A stretch of 64,000 nucleotides of DNA from KBS-96 sp964247975 (GTDB lineage Bacteria; Acidobacteriota; Terriglobia; Bryobacterales; Bryobacteraceae), in NCBI GenBank assembly GCA_964247975.1, contig CAXTWH010000018.1:31273-95272 (forward strand), read 5' to 3'. Made by a program: the position numbers and the translations under genes. Under the pieces are notes generated by a model. It searched no databases. It was not told where the DNA came from and saw nothing but the letters and a program-made list of their open reading frames with translations. Positions 53,201-59,938 of the stretch are shown piece by piece (position 1 is the stretch's first letter; the number at the start of each line of letters is the position of its first letter).

Positions 53201-53399
53201 TTTTTGAGAATGCCCCGTCTTTGGTATCGAAGTGCAGCCCGGCCATGCGGTGCTTTTCGTCCGGCCCGTGGCAGGTAAAACAATTGTCAGAAAGAATCGG
53301 TCGGATTTGACGATCAAAATCAACTGCCGGACTGGCTGCCTTTAAATAAGGGAGGAGAACAAAAGCCACGGCAAAAACAACCGGATTTGTGCGCGTCAA
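50262..53399 (-). CDS. PSD1-type protein: heme c, DUF1549, LamG and DUF1553 domains
   Basis: Large exported protein of about 1045 residues. Domains in order: signal peptide (residues 1-22); a planctomycete-type cytochrome c segment with C40-F-T-C43-H44 and the distal PTYSGRKLTPQQVETLKNWIDSG; DUF1549 (residues 100-330, with GERMAMQWLDFARYADTHGYHIDS); a LamG/concanavalin-like domain (LAAKVVNGKLTYLPGRIGKAVNLDEQPQLSFG ... QIYLDGRNV, about 430-625); and DUF1553 (about 755-1040, NPLTARVAVNHFWQMYFGIGIV). The function is unknown; binding or degrading complex polysaccharide has been proposed for the family. TTG 53399 has AGGAG six bases upstream and fits a signal peptide start better than the longer frame (53462). 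Confidence 0.88.
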   Translation of the reverse strand: MTRTNPVVFAVAFVLLPYLKAASPAVDFDRQIRPILSDNCFTCHGPDEKHRMAGLHFDTKDGAFSKTGVIVPGDSAHSKMYLRVSNPNEAMRMPPTYSGRKLTPQQVETLKNWIDSGAKWETHWAFVPPKRPDLPPVKDEKWVRNPIDQFVLSKLESEGLSPSPETDRITLLRRVTFDLTGLPPSPAEVKSFLADHSPGAYEKVVDRLLASPRYGERMAMQWLDFARYADTHGYHIDSAREMWIWRDWVIKAFSQNMPYDQFAVEQLAGDLIPDHTQSQLIATGFNRNHMINFEGGAIPEEYQNEYIIDRIEATSTTFLGITLGCARCHNHKYDPLSQKDFYSFGAFFNGVPEEGLDGKKGNAVPFLQMPTAQQQAAKDLLLKELKERDAKIDASEAAWEQRQREMPVSDVTAGLTAEYLFDDTLVNNLQPALAAKVVNGKLTYLPGRIGKAVNLDEQPQLSFGKTNAFEKTKPFTVAFWVRPGGPSGMEILQQYAKTPKGSPGLEFALDYRGKKGCKVIVRLRDGSNGSGIEVKSRDGVPVEDWAHVAVAYDGSGQGKGIQIYLDGRNVSTEVIADALKADFANNGDLQIGNKDWGTPFKGALADLRIYDRRLYPNEAEQLGLLSPIHSLLQTAQDKRTEDQRKWLRSYFINQIANPAEHQLSMDAIGLQRGIEEVNQEIPSTMVMSEMEKPRDSFVLLRGDYRNHGEQVVPNTPAVLPPLPKDAPRNRLTLAKWMVDPGNPLTARVAVNHFWQMYFGIGIVKTSEDFGSQGDPPSNQPLLDWLATDFVANKWDVKKMQRLIVTSATYRQASKVSPELLEKDPENRLLARGPRFRLPAEMIRDNALYISGLINEKIGGPSVFPYQPKGLWEEMAFGGGYSAQSYTQSHGSDLYRRSMYTFWKRTVPYPTLNTFDASDREKCTARRTITNTPLQALVLMNDPTFVEASRALAQRDLREAGPNETDRIRYAFRLATDREPTTKEVTILNELYRKQRAHYDSAVPEAEKLLAIGESPRDKKLDPVDLAAWTLVTSTILNMDETITHN

Positions 53400-53526
53400 G
53401 GAACACTCCTGCGTGGGGCTAATTTGACTTATTATACGCCCAAAACAAACGTTTCTGCACAAGGCAGCCGTAGCTTACTTGGTGAATCTCTAAACTTTCG
53501 CCACTGATTCGCCGACCTAAGCAAAA

Positions 53527-53697
53527 CTAATAAGAGATTGGATCACTAGCCGGAAAGGTGTCTACCAGCGATGAATCCAGTTTTTCATCCGATTTTCTCT
53601 TGTTTTTTCTTTGTTTGTTGAGATAAGAAAGCAGAGCTACGCATCCAACTGCCACCAGCGCGTCCATTAACGCTGACCAACGTTCCGATTGCTTCAT
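53527..53697 (-). CDS. Small membrane protein with FPASDP tail
   Basis: A 56-residue protein from ATG 53697: one hydrophobic helix (MDALVAVGCVALLSYLN), a very basic stretch (KQRKNKRKSDEK), and a C-terminal DSSLVDTFPASDPIS. The last motif (LDxxLxxTFPASDPxS) recurs at the C-termini of many short bacterial proteins, often near DUF892/SRPBCC stress genes, and supports this being real. Function unknown. An ATG at 53739 would add 14 residues and overlap the divergent gene. It faces the PSD1 gene start on its own strand across about 130 bases. Confidence 0.55.
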   Translation of the reverse strand: MKQSERWSALMDALVAVGCVALLSYLNKQRKNKRKSDEKLDSSLVDTFPASDPISY

Positions 53698-53839
53698 GAA
53701 CCGTATGACGAGTCTGCGCCAATAAGTATTGCATTCCAAAAGTGAAACTATCTTATTCTGCCGTTCTGCCTCTAGCAGAGTTACCAGGTGTGCAGTCCGG
53801 GTATTTCAGCATCCATCGGCTAGGAGATTCTCGAATCGC

Positions 53840-54583
53840 ATGGAGCTTTCCAATCCATCGCCACAACGCGTGGCTGATTACTGGAACGACGACACAAAGC
53901 AGCTCGCCACCGTTGTGGGTGGAATCGCACTTGGCGCTTATGTTTTGATGCATCCCAGGGTGCTGAAATTTGCGCTGGTTTTCGGGCTGGCCGAGTTGGT
54001 AAGGCAGCAGGCGCCTTTCACTGTATCGATTCCTTCCTTAAAATCAGATAAAGCTAAATCCGAGGAAATGATTCAGGGTCGAGCTGTTGTCACTATTGCT
54101 TGTGAACCTAGTGCCGTTTATCAGTATTGGCGCGACCTGAACAACGCTCCGAAGTTCATGGCAGGAGTGGAAGAAGTGCGGGTTGTATCCGAAACTGTGG
54201 CCGTTTGGAAAATGCGACCTATACAGGGAAAGTCATTCTCATGGGTTGGTGAAACAACGGAAGACATTCCAGACAAGAAGATCGGTTGGAAGGTGATTGG
54301 GTCCGATGTGATGAGCGGTTCTGGAGCTGTACAATTCCGGAATGGCTTGAAACAAGGAACAACCGAAGTGCTGTTGAATCAGGAAGTCCAGTTTGTGGTG
54401 AACCTGACAGGATCGTTTACGCAATCCCTGGTCGAGCGGCAGTTGCATGAAACGCTGCGCAGGCTAAAACAAATACTGGAAACGGGCGAGATTGCCACTA
54501 CCGAAGGTCAGCCCGCCGGCAATCGAACGTTTGCCAGCCGCATTGCTCATGATTATGTCAGGCCAGTCTTAATTCCCAGCTAA
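53840..54583 (+). CDS. SRPBCC family protein with N-terminal membrane segment
   Basis: 247-residue protein: a short hydrophobic segment (QLATVVGGIALGAYVLMHPRVLKFALVFGLAELV, residues 20-53) and then a START/SRPBCC ligand-binding domain (GRAVVTIACEPSAVYQYWRDLNNAPKFMAGVEEVRVVSETVAVWKM, residues 78-125). The end HETLRRLKQILETGEIATTEGQPAGNR is typical of the cyclase/dehydrase-like branch that occurs with DUF892, ADH and SDR genes. The fold binds hydrophobic ligands; no catalytic role is known. ATG 53840 is the first codon giving the family N-terminus; a longer frame to 53729 runs through unrelated sequence. Alcohol dehydrogenase gene follows after 91 bases. Confidence 0.82.
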   Translation: MELSNPSPQRVADYWNDDTKQLATVVGGIALGAYVLMHPRVLKFALVFGLAELVRQQAPFTVSIPSLKSDKAKSEEMIQGRAVVTIACEPSAVYQYWRDLNNAPKFMAGVEEVRVVSETVAVWKMRPIQGKSFSWVGETTEDIPDKKIGWKVIGSDVMSGSGAVQFRNGLKQGTTEVLLNQEVQFVVNLTGSFTQSLVERQLHETLRRLKQILETGEIATTEGQPAGNRTFASRIAHDYVRPVLIPS

Positions 54584-54674
54584 AAACAGTGAAACTTGTT
54601 AGCCACGCTCGGCGCCAATCGCCGATTTAATTATTCTATTGCGTTGACAGGTTTTTTCAGGAGAGATTCAAACC

Positions 54675-55850
54675 ATGCAAGCCCTTTGTTACCGAGGCAC
54701 GAACACGCTCGTTGTGGAGCAAGTTCCCGACCCGACAATTTTAAATCCGCATGACGCCATTATTCGCGTGAAGTTATCCACCGCCTGCGGTTCTGACCTG
54801 CATCTGTTAGATGGCTACGTGCCGACCATGCAAAAAGGCGATATTATCGGGCACGAGTTCATGGGAGAAGTAGTAGAAACAGGACCTTTGGTTAAGAAGC
54901 TAAGCCGCGGCCAGCGGGTAGTTGTGATTTCTGTTATCGGCTGCGGTCACTGCGAATTCTGCCAAGGCTCGGAATGGTCACTCTGTGACAACACGAACCC
55001 CAATTCCTGGATTTTAGAAAAAACATACGGCCACTCCGGCGCAGGCATCTTCGGTTACTCCCACGGATTTGGCGGCTACGCCGGTTGCCATGCCGAATAC
55101 ATCCGTGTGCCCTTTGCCGATAATGGCGCTTTCCCCATTCCTGATGCAGTGCCGGACGAAAAGGCTTTGTTTGTATCGGACGCTTTTCCCACCGGCTACA
55201 TGGGAGCCGATATGTGCGCCATTAAGCCGACCGATACGGTGGCTGTTTGGGGCTGCGGAGCGGTGGGGCAGATGGCGATGCGCAGCGCGCATTTGTTAGG
55301 CGCGGCCCGGGTAATTGCAATTGACCGTTTACCGGAGCGTTTGCGCGCCGCAAAAGAAAAAAGCGGCGCGTTTGAAGTGATCAACTACGAATCCGACGAT
55401 GTGTACGAGGCGCTGCAGGAACTCACTGCCGGTCGTGGCCCTGATGCCTGTATTGATGCCGTCGGCATGGAAGCGCATGGCCCCGGAGTTGAATATTATT
55501 ACGACAAAGCCAAACAAACAGTACGGCTATCCACCGATCGTCCGATTGTGCTGCGGCAGATGATTCGCTGCTGTCGGAAAGGCGGCGTTCTGTCGGTGGT
55601 GGGTGTTTACGGCGGTTTAATCGATAAGTTTCCAATGGGCGCTCTGATGAATAAAGCTCTTATTCTGCGTACCGGGCAGATGCACGGCCAGAAGTACGCG
55701 CCGAAACTGCTGGAGCATCTGACAAAGGGCGAAGTGGATACAGCGGATTTGATTACGCATCGCGGGCCTTTAACCCAGGCTCCCGATCTGTACCAGACGT
55801 TTAAGAACAAAACGGAAAAATGTATCCGGCCTGTCTTTGAAATAAACTGA
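54675..55850 (+). CDS. Zinc-dependent alcohol dehydrogenase
   Basis: Medium-chain dehydrogenase of 391 residues. Catalytic zinc ligands C38, H60 and E61 (TACGSD, IGHEFMGE), structural-zinc cysteines C90, C93, C96 and C104, and the NAD-binding GCGAVGQMAMRSAHLLGAARVIAID near residue 195. It has the extra C-terminal and mid insertions of the formaldehyde-dehydrogenase/threonine-dehydrogenase branch (PTGYMGADMCAIKPTDTVAVWG). It oxidises an alcohol or aldehyde with NAD; the real substrate is not visible. GAGAG sits eight bases before the ATG. An SDR gene follows 9 bases on. Confidence 0.9.
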   Translation: MQALCYRGTNTLVVEQVPDPTILNPHDAIIRVKLSTACGSDLHLLDGYVPTMQKGDIIGHEFMGEVVETGPLVKKLSRGQRVVVISVIGCGHCEFCQGSEWSLCDNTNPNSWILEKTYGHSGAGIFGYSHGFGGYAGCHAEYIRVPFADNGAFPIPDAVPDEKALFVSDAFPTGYMGADMCAIKPTDTVAVWGCGAVGQMAMRSAHLLGAARVIAIDRLPERLRAAKEKSGAFEVINYESDDVYEALQELTAGRGPDACIDAVGMEAHGPGVEYYYDKAKQTVRLSTDRPIVLRQMIRCCRKGGVLSVVGVYGGLIDKFPMGALMNKALILRTGQMHGQKYAPKLLEHLTKGEVDTADLITHRGPLTQAPDLYQTFKNKTEKCIRPVFEIN

Positions 55851-55859
55851 TCGGACTTT

Positions 55860-56924
55860 ATGAATTCAACAGGACTTTCTACCCAACGTAAAAGCGCCGT
55901 CGCTAGTTTTTTTGTTCCCGCCTGCGCAGCCGCTATCGGCGCTGGCGCGTTTCTACTGGCGCGCAGTATCACTCCCGCCTCACGTTCTCTTCGAGGTCGA
56001 GTCGCTTTAATCACCGGCGGCTCTCGGGGGCTTGGCTTGGAACTGGCTCGTAAGCTGACCGCGCAGGGATGCCGGCTTATTCTCACGGCCCGCGATGAAG
56101 TTGAACTGTCTCGCGCTGCCCAGGAGTTGAAAGAAAAGGGCGCTGAAGTTCATACGATTGTTTGTGACTTGACCAAACCCGGCGAGATTAGCTTGCTCGT
56201 AGAGCAGGCAAGCAAAGCATTTGGGAAAGTGAATATTTTGATCAACAATGCCGGTCAGATCAGTGTTGGGCCTATTGATGCGTTTCGTGAACCGGAATTT
56301 CAAAACGCGATGGACCTGATGTTCTGGGCTGGATTTCGATTGATTCTCGCCTTTCTTCCTCAGTTTCTTGATGCCGGGGACGCTGATATTGTGAACATCA
56401 CTTCGATTGGCGGCAAAATAGCTGTTCCGCATCTGCTGCCTTACGTTTCAGCAAAGTTTGCCATGACCGGTTTTTCGGAAGGCTTGCAATCGGAAGTGCG
56501 GGGGCGCGGAGTTCATGTGCTTACCGTAACGCCCGGCCTGCTGCGGACCGGTTCTTATTTGAAGGCTGAATTTTCCGGTCGTCATAGCAGTGAATACCGC
56601 TGGTTCGCTTTGGGCGCCGCGATACCCGGTTTGTCGATGGAAATTTCCCGCGCTGCGGACCAGATTGTAGATGCTTTAATTGCCCGTAAGCGGGAAATTG
56701 TTTTAACGGCTCCTGCCAACACAGCATCTCGCCTTTACGGAGCATTTCCCGAATTTGCTTTAAGAACGCTAGAACTCGTAAACCAATGGATTCTGCCCGC
56801 GCCTAGCCTGGAGCGTTCCCGTAAGACGGGAGAAGAATTACATGAGAGACAGCCTGCGCTTTTTAAAGCATTGTTGCGCTTTGGCGCTAAAGCTGCAGCT
56901 TCGCAGAATGAGATTTCATCCTAA
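55860..56924 (+). CDS. Short-chain dehydrogenase/reductase, membrane-anchored
   Basis: 354-residue classical SDR preceded by a hydrophobic segment (VASFFVPACAAAIGAGAFLLARS, residues 14-36), which probably anchors it. Cofactor motif TGGSRGLG at residues 52-59, NNAG at 129-132, catalytic Ser182, Tyr195 and Lys199 (LPYVSAK). The extended C-terminus (to residue 354, where typical SDRs end near 250) contains SLERSRKTGEELHERQPALFKALLRFG. It follows the zinc dehydrogenase by 9 bases and both follow the SRPBCC gene, forming a recurrent three-gene module. NAD(P)-linked reduction or oxidation of an unknown substrate is inferred. Confidence 0.87.
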   Translation: MNSTGLSTQRKSAVASFFVPACAAAIGAGAFLLARSITPASRSLRGRVALITGGSRGLGLELARKLTAQGCRLILTARDEVELSRAAQELKEKGAEVHTIVCDLTKPGEISLLVEQASKAFGKVNILINNAGQISVGPIDAFREPEFQNAMDLMFWAGFRLILAFLPQFLDAGDADIVNITSIGGKIAVPHLLPYVSAKFAMTGFSEGLQSEVRGRGVHVLTVTPGLLRTGSYLKAEFSGRHSSEYRWFALGAAIPGLSMEISRAADQIVDALIARKREIVLTAPANTASRLYGAFPEFALRTLELVNQWILPAPSLERSRKTGEELHERQPALFKALLRFGAKAAASQNEISS

Positions 56925-57180
56925 ACGCAAACACAACAACCGCAGCGTCAAAAGTGACATGAAGTTTTTTCCGCGCCATTGCGAAATTTATTCTGCCAAA
57001 CAGGACGAAAATGAATTTCATATCACGAATCGTTCGTGTGGAGTTGTTCAGGAATTCTGAGCTGCTCTGCAAGTGCTAAAAGCAAAGGCAGTTCGCGCGT
57101 CGGTTACTGCTTGTTCGTTGTAGGCGCTAGCGCTAAGCATTTTGGACTGCCATTTGCCTAAGCTTTAAGCGGAGGATCCT

Positions 57181-57540
57181 TTGTCTACCTTATCCAAAAC
57201 AACACACGATCACGATGAGATTCGAAACTGGGCTGAAGAACGAGGCGGCAAGCCGAGTCATGTAAAAGGAACTGGTGGAAAGAACGATCCGGGACTGCTC
57301 CGGATTGATTTTCCCGGTTATAGCGGTGAAGGAAAACTGGAAGAAATATCCTGGGATGATTTCTTTGAAAAATTCGATGCGCAGGAACTGGCTCTTGTAT
57401 ATCAGGAGAAAACAGCCGAAGGAAAGAAAAGCAATTTTAACAAACTAGTGAGCAGGCATAACGTGGAAGAAAAAGAACACCAGAAGGAATCCCATTCTAC
57501 TTCCCATTCCCATCACTCCAAAGCGGCTGGTCATAAATAA
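57181..57540 (+). CDS. Small conserved hypothetical protein
   Basis: 119-residue soluble protein, start TTG 57181 with GGAGG five bases upstream. The core HDEIRNWAEERGGKPSHVKGTGG ... GLLRIDFPGYSGEGKLEEISWDDFFEKFDAQELALVYQEK matches a widespread family of small hypothetical proteins found with DUF892/YciE-type and DUF3309-like genes. The tail (residues 85-119) is rich in His, Ser and Lys and looks disordered, perhaps metal-binding. Function unknown. A terminator follows 36 bases after the stop. Confidence 0.75.
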   Translation: MSTLSKTTHDHDEIRNWAEERGGKPSHVKGTGGKNDPGLLRIDFPGYSGEGKLEEISWDDFFEKFDAQELALVYQEKTAEGKKSNFNKLVSRHNVEEKEHQKESHSTSHSHHSKAAGHK

Positions 57541-57575
57541 ATTTCGCTGCTTTTTTAGTCTCAGCATCTTAGTAG

Positions 57576-57615
57576 CAGAGGGTGACAATTACTTAAGTCA
57601 TCCTCTGTTGTTTTC
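57576..57615 (+). terminator. Rho-independent terminator
   Basis: CAGAGGGTGAC (57576-57586) pairs with GTCATCCTCTG (57597-57607), with one G-T wobble and a ten-base loop, followed by TTGTTTTC. It lies 36 bases past the small conserved protein's stop. Confidence 0.7.
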
Positions 57616-57658
57616 AGTTAGTTAACAAACTGGCTGGTGGCAACAACGGGAGACCCGG

Positions 57659-57847
57659 ATGTATTTAAGAGTTGCTAGCTTGATTACTTTATTTATCTGC
57701 CTTGCATCACTGCCGATCTGGCCTTATGCCAGAGAAGCAGGCGGCTACATCGCTGCCTTTTTTGGATTCATTACAGTTTTACTTTTTTTAATGAGCGTAT
57801 TCAGTCAGCGTGGGGGTTCCATCTGGAAACATCGTGGCCAAGGATGA
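57659..57847 (+). CDS. Small two-helix membrane protein, DUF3309-like
   Basis: 62-residue protein with two hydrophobic helices (residues 3-22 and 30-48) around the turn LPIWPYAREAGGYIAAF. That block resembles the PtWpYSrsWGY turn of DUF3309 small membrane proteins. CGGGAG lies seven bases upstream of the ATG. The tail RGGSIWKHRGQG is polar. Function unknown. It has its own short transcription unit between a terminator and an AT-rich spacer (57848-57994) that should hold the promoter of the trehalose/glycogen genes. Confidence 0.65.
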   Translation: MYLRVASLITLFICLASLPIWPYAREAGGYIAAFFGFITVLLFLMSVFSQRGGSIWKHRGQG

Positions 57848-57994
57848 GAGTTTATTTTTTTACATAAGTTTGTAACTCATACCTATTATCTTCTTCGTAA
57901 CCTGTTAATAATTCTAGTACTCTAATAAGGGAATCTGCCGGAAAAGCATCTGTTCAGGGCGGATGTCTATATTCCTGATTAAAGGCTCCTGGTT

Positions 57995-59929
57995 TTGATC
58001 CCAACAGTTGATTCTTCAGTTAACAACCAATTGCCTGGTGCTTGCCGCGTTGGGGCTTTTCCTCTTGCCGGCGAGCAAGGCGTGCATTTTCGAGTTTGGG
58101 CTCCTTCGCACAAAACTGTGGAAGTGGTTCTTGAACAGCAAACTGCAAGTTATCCGTTAAGCCCGGAAGCGGAAGGATATTTTGCCGGCATCGTTGCTCA
58201 TGCCAAGCCAGGAGACTTGTATAATTTCCTGTTGGATGGCGAAAGCAAGCTTGCTGATCCTGCTTCGCGATTCCAGCCGCAGGGAGTAGCAGGGCCTTCT
58301 CAAGTGGTCGATGTATCTGCTTTCCGCTGGACAGATTCGGAGTGGAAAGGCGTTTCGATGGCTGGGCAAGTGCTTTATGAAATGCACATCGGCACGTTTA
58401 CTCAGCAAGGCACCCTCCGCGCTGCTGCAAAGCTGCTTCCTGAACTGAAAAATCTGGGCATCACCGTAATTGAGTTGATGCCCCTTTCTGATTTTGTCGG
58501 CAAGTTCGGTTGGGGCTATGACGGAGTGTTCCTTTACGCCCTCTATGAACAATATGGGATGCCTGAAGACTTGGTTGATTTCGTCAACACCGCGCACTTG
58601 CTTGGCTTGGGCGTGATTTTGGATGTGGTTTACAACCATCTCGGTCCCACAGGCAACGTGCTGCCTTCCTATGCGCCGCAATATTTTTCAGAAACAGAAA
58701 AAACGGACTGGGGCGCAGCGATCAACTTTGATGGCCCGCAAAGCGGCCCGGTTCGCAACTACTTCTGTGAAAATGCGGTGTACTGGATCCGCGATTTTCA
58801 CTTTGACGGTCTTCGACTTGATGCGACCCAGGACATTCACGACCGCTCGAAGAAGCACATTCTTGTTGAACTGGCAGAATCGGCGCGGGCGGCGGTAGGG
58901 AATCGAAAACTGATCATGATTGCTGAAAATGAACCGCAGCAGTCTTATTACGTGCGTCCTTTATCAGAAAACGGCTATGCACTGGATGGCTTGTGGAATG
59001 ACGATTTTCATCACAGCGCGACAGCGGCGCTGACCGGCCAAAGCGACGCTTATTATTCCGACTATAAGGGACGTCCGCAGGAGTTTATATCTGCTCTGAA
59101 ATACGGCTACCTTTATCAAGGGCAGCGTTATATGTGGCAGAAGCAGAATCGCGGCGTTCCTGGACTCGATATCAGCCGGGCTGCTTTTGTGCACTTCCTT
59201 GAAAATCATGACCAGGTGGCTAACTCCGCCACCGGTGCTCGGTTGTCTGAATTAACCAGTCCTGGAAAGCTGAAAGCAATGACGGCTGTGCTGTTGCTTG
59301 GCACAGCTACGCCCATGCTGTTCCAAGGCCAGGAATACGCTTCGGCCAAGCCCTTTTTATACTTTGCCGATCACTGCGAAACTCCGGAACTGGCAAAAGC
59401 TGTGCAAGCTGGTCGCCGGGACTTTTTAAAACAATGGCAAAGCATGAACGATCCTGCGCTGGACCAGTACCTGGCCGACCCTTGCAGCTCGGAAACGTTC
59501 GAAAAATGCAAACTGGACTGGAACGAAGACCGTAAGCGGAACCGGCACTGGTATGATCTTCATGCGGATCTTCTGCGTTTGCGGCGCGAGGATCCTGTTT
59601 TCTCGGCGCAAGCTGCCTGGGGTATGGATGGGGCCGTGCTTACGTCGGAAGCCTTCGTAATCCGCTTTTTCTCTCCCGGTTTTGCAGCGGATCGTTTGTT
59701 GCTCGTCAACTTCGGCGTGGAAACTATATTGTCGCCTTTGCCGGAACCGCTGCTCGCGCCTCCACTGGAAAAGCAGTGGGCCGTTTCATGGTCATCAGAA
59801 AATCCCCGCTATGGCGGTCATGGAGTTGCGCCTGTCATCATGGAACAAGGCTGGCGCATTCCTGGCTATGCTGCCGTTGTGCTTGCGCCTCAGCCCGCGA
59901 CAAATTCCGATTATTCCAAAAACCAGTAA
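57995..59929 (+). CDS. treZ: Malto-oligosyltrehalose trehalohydrolase (TreZ-like, GH13)
   Basis: GH13 enzyme of 644 residues that cuts trehalose from the end of maltooligosyl-trehalose. Domains: N-terminal beta-sandwich with GVHFRVWAPSHKTVEVV (residues 30-115), then the barrel: YEMHIGTFTQQGTLRAAAKLLPELKNLGITVIELMPL near 130, VVYNHLGPTGN near 213, nucleophile D in FDGLRLDATQDIHD near 277, acid/base E in MIAENEPQQSY near 310, ENHDQVAN near 405. The DATQDIHD and ENHDQ-N forms separate it from branching enzymes. treY, the partner that makes its substrate, is not in the window. TTG 57995 is the start; a debranching-enzyme gene begins 9 bases after its stop. Confidence 0.88.
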   Translation: MIPTVDSSVNNQLPGACRVGAFPLAGEQGVHFRVWAPSHKTVEVVLEQQTASYPLSPEAEGYFAGIVAHAKPGDLYNFLLDGESKLADPASRFQPQGVAGPSQVVDVSAFRWTDSEWKGVSMAGQVLYEMHIGTFTQQGTLRAAAKLLPELKNLGITVIELMPLSDFVGKFGWGYDGVFLYALYEQYGMPEDLVDFVNTAHLLGLGVILDVVYNHLGPTGNVLPSYAPQYFSETEKTDWGAAINFDGPQSGPVRNYFCENAVYWIRDFHFDGLRLDATQDIHDRSKKHILVELAESARAAVGNRKLIMIAENEPQQSYYVRPLSENGYALDGLWNDDFHHSATAALTGQSDAYYSDYKGRPQEFISALKYGYLYQGQRYMWQKQNRGVPGLDISRAAFVHFLENHDQVANSATGARLSELTSPGKLKAMTAVLLLGTATPMLFQGQEYASAKPFLYFADHCETPELAKAVQAGRRDFLKQWQSMNDPALDQYLADPCSSETFEKCKLDWNEDRKRNRHWYDLHADLLRLRREDPVFSAQAAWGMDGAVLTSEAFVIRFFSPGFAADRLLLVNFGVETILSPLPEPLLAPPLEKQWAVSWSSENPRYGGHGVAPVIMEQGWRIPGYAAVVLAPQPATNSDYSKNQ

Positions 59930-59938
59930 GTATCATTC

